From Devosia geojensis (GTDB lineage Bacteria > Pseudomonadota > Alphaproteobacteria > Rhizobiales > Devosiaceae), in the NCBI RefSeq assembly GCF_000969415.1, contig NZ_JZEX01000119.1, positions 89,047 through 153,046 on the forward strand: DNA of 64,000 bases, in the 5' to 3' direction. The notes below the pieces were generated by a model. It did no database searches and was not told the DNA's origin. It was given only the letters and a program-made list of their open reading frames with translations. This document shows, piece after piece, positions 62,713 through 64,000 of this stretch. The translations under genes and the position numbers were made by a program. Numbering within the stretch: position 1 is the stretch's first letter; every line of letters starts with the position of its first letter.

Positions 62713-63509
62713 TGATAGACGGACTGGAACATGCGGTCCCAGCGCACATTGGCCGGCCACTGCCAGATCTGCCAGGGCGGGATATTGTCCTGGATCGAAA
62801 AGAACCGCGCCTCGGCCTTGGCGATGAGGTTGGTGAAGGGCACGTAGCCGACCGAGGAGAGCACGCGGCTGTCGGCCGAGCGGTCGCGGTTGTCGCCCAT
62901 CATGAAATAGTGGCCGGCGGGCACGACATATTCGGGCGTGTTGTCGAGTGGCGCGTTGTCGGAGATTTCCTGGATCACGTGGCTGGTGCCTTCCGGGAAG
63001 GTCTCGCGGTAGACGACGACCTCGCGGCTGTCGCCTTCGCTGTCGGTATCGATGGTGCGGCCGACCTCCTCGCGCTCGATCATCTCACCATTGATGTAGA
63101 GGCGACCCTCGCGCATCTGCACGCGGTCACCGGGCAGGCCGACGACGCGCTTGATATACTCGATATCCTGCGGGACGGGACGGAAGACGGCGATGTCGCC
63201 GCGATTGGGCTCACGCCCGAAGATGCGCCCGGAGATCGGCAGCTCGAAATCGAGGAGCGTGAAGTCGCCGTAGCGACCGAGCGAGAAGGAGTGCTTGCCG
63301 TAGCCCCAGACGAATTTGTTGGCGACGAAATAGTCGCCGATCATCAGCGTCTGCTGCATCGATGCGGTCGGGATCGAGAACGGCTGGAAAAGGAATGAGC
63401 GGATGACGATGGCGATCAGCAGCGCCTCGACGATGACCACGATCGTGTCCCACCACTCGCTGGCAGCCGACTTCGGCTTCTTGACGGCGTTCTGATCGGG
63501 CTGGGTCAT
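62709..63509 (-). CDS. lepB: Signal peptidase I
   Basis: A 266-residue membrane protease that removes signal peptides. One N-terminal transmembrane helix (about 20-40) precedes the catalytic Ser S50 (IPTASMQQTL) and Lys K120 (YIKRVVGLPGD); GDNRDRSADSR is the third conserved box. Single N-terminal helix as in other alphaproteobacteria. It lies 33 bases downstream of acpS. Confidence 0.96.
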   Translation of the reverse strand: MTQPDQNAVKKPKSAASEWWDTIVVIVEALLIAIVIRSFLFQPFSIPTASMQQTLMIGDYFVANKFVWGYGKHSFSLGRYGDFTLLDFELPISGRIFGREPNRGDIAVFRPVPQDIEYIKRVVGLPGDRVQMREGRLYINGEMIEREEVGRTIDTDSEGDSREVVVYRETFPEGTSHVIQEISDNAPLDNTPEYVVPAGHYFMMGDNRDRSADSRVLSSVGYVPFTNLIAKAEARFFSIQDNIPPWQIWQWPANVRWDRMFQSVYQ

Positions 63510-63542
63510 CTCGGTTCCTTGGCGCGGAATGCGGCCATGTCG

Positions 63543-63962
63543 TTACGGCTTTGCGACGGGCCGGTCAACCGGCAGCACCTCGATGACGACGAAGGCCTGG
63601 GCGAGGCCGGCGTCGTCAGTGATGGTCAGGTGGATGTGGGGTTCGTGGCCTTCGGGGACAAGGCGGGCGAGCGCGCGGGCCGCGCCGTTGGTCAGGTGCA
63701 TGGTGGGCTTGCCGGACGGCAGGTTGACGACGCCCATGTCGCGCCAATAGACGCCGAAACTAAGGCCGGTGCCGAGGGCCTTCGAGCACGCCTCCTTGGC
63801 GGCGAAGCGCTTGGCGTAGGAGGCGGCCCGCTGGGCGCGGCGATCGGACTTTTTCCGCTCGATTTCCGTGAAGCAACGATGGGTGAAGCGCTCCCCGTAA
63901 CGGTCGAGCACCTCGCCGACGCGGTGGATCTGGATGAGGTCGGAGCCGAGGCCGATGATCAT
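63543..63962 (-). CDS. acpS: Holo-[acyl-carrier-protein] synthase
   Basis: A 139-residue phosphopantetheinyl transferase that activates acyl-carrier protein. [12 protein letters not shown] holds D8 and [14 protein letters not shown] holds E57, the two magnesium ligands. GGAGGG precedes the start at 63962. First visible gene of the acpS-lepB-rnc-era-recO run. The upstream 38 bases to the window end are probably the tail of the preceding gene (pdxJ in many relatives), too short to prove. Confidence 0.95.
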   Translation of the reverse strand: MIIGLGSDLIQIHRVGEVLDRYGERFTHRCFTEIERKKSDRRAQRAASYAKRFAAKEACSKALGTGLSFGVYWRDMGVVNLPSGKPTMHLTNGAARALARLVPEGHEPHIHLTITDDAGLAQAFVVIEVLPVDRPVAKP

Positions 63963-64000
63963 GGCATCCCTCCTGCCGCGGCACTACCCCCCTCCCATCC

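Noticed and set aside
63963..64000. End of a pdxJ gene
   Set aside because: A stop codon is possible on the minus strand near 63983-63986, and pdxJ precedes acpS in many relatives, but 38 bases are too few to identify it.

Overview
The window looks like a chromosomal segment of a high-GC alphaproteobacterium of the order Hyphomicrobiales (Rhizobiales). A Devosia/Pelagibacterium-type genus is my best guess but is not proven. The evidence is the core order acpS-lepB-rnc-era-recO-parC, a hemB/RDD/arginyltransferase neighbourhood with an LdtR-like MarR regulator and a small four-helix membrane protein beside it, and the dense packing of sugar ABC importers with 4-bp start/stop overlaps. No tRNA, rRNA, CRISPR, phage, transposase or integrase was seen.

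Layout. About 1-52.7 kb is a catabolic (accessory) region. (A) 1-3.1 kb: a sugar ABC importer (two permeases, start of a binding protein) divergent from a LacI regulator, with an AACGTT-centred operator between them. (B) 3.3-8.3 kb: a formylglycine-generating enzyme divergent from LacI, an orphan Tat-type binding protein and a sulfatase; a perfect 18-bp LacI palindrome sits on the promoter. (C) 8.3-16.6 kb: a third LacI, a VOC protein, an aldo/keto reductase and a complete carbohydrate ABC operon with another VOC protein and a sugar isomerase. (D) 16.6-26.4 kb: an Opp/Dpp-type ABC importer with a DapA-family aldolase and a GntR/FCD regulator, divergent from a second DapA-family enzyme overlapped by a second sulfatase. 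(E) 26.4-38.8 kb: one long minus-strand run from a GntR/FCD regulator through an AlgQ-type importer (ATPase, two permeases, calcium-loop binding protein), a heparinase II-like (PL21-type) lyase without signal peptide, SDR, D-2-hydroxyacid dehydrogenase, TIM-barrel isomerase, glucarate dehydratase-like enolase and an RraA/aldolase-family protein. (F) 38.9-43.2 kb: a gamma-glutamyltransferase-like protein, an SBF-family transporter, LysR and GNAT. (G) 43.2-52.7 kb: an apparent amino-sugar operon (SIS isomerase, GlcNAc-kinase-like ATPase, IolE-like isomerase, sugar ABC importer, Gfo/Idh dehydrogenase) divergent from a ROK repressor with a perfect dyad between them.

From 52.7 kb to the end is housekeeping DNA: ldtR-like, a DUF6163-like membrane protein, hemB, RDD protein, bpt, parC, recO, Pr6Pr-like membrane protein, era, rnc, lepB, acpS. 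Its intergenic gaps hold several families of imperfect palindromic repeats.

How it fits together (inference). The two sulfatases, the enzyme that activates them, the AlgQ-like importer with a cytosolic lyase, glucarate dehydratase plus an RraA-type aldolase, and an amino-sugar operon would together suit import and intracellular breakdown of a sulfated, uronate-containing (glycosaminoglycan-like) glycan. None of the sulfatases, the lyase or the formylglycine-generating enzyme has a visible export signal, so desulfation and depolymerisation would take place in the cytoplasm after uptake. No GH88 unsaturated-uronyl hydrolase and no KDG kinase/aldolase genes were seen in the window.
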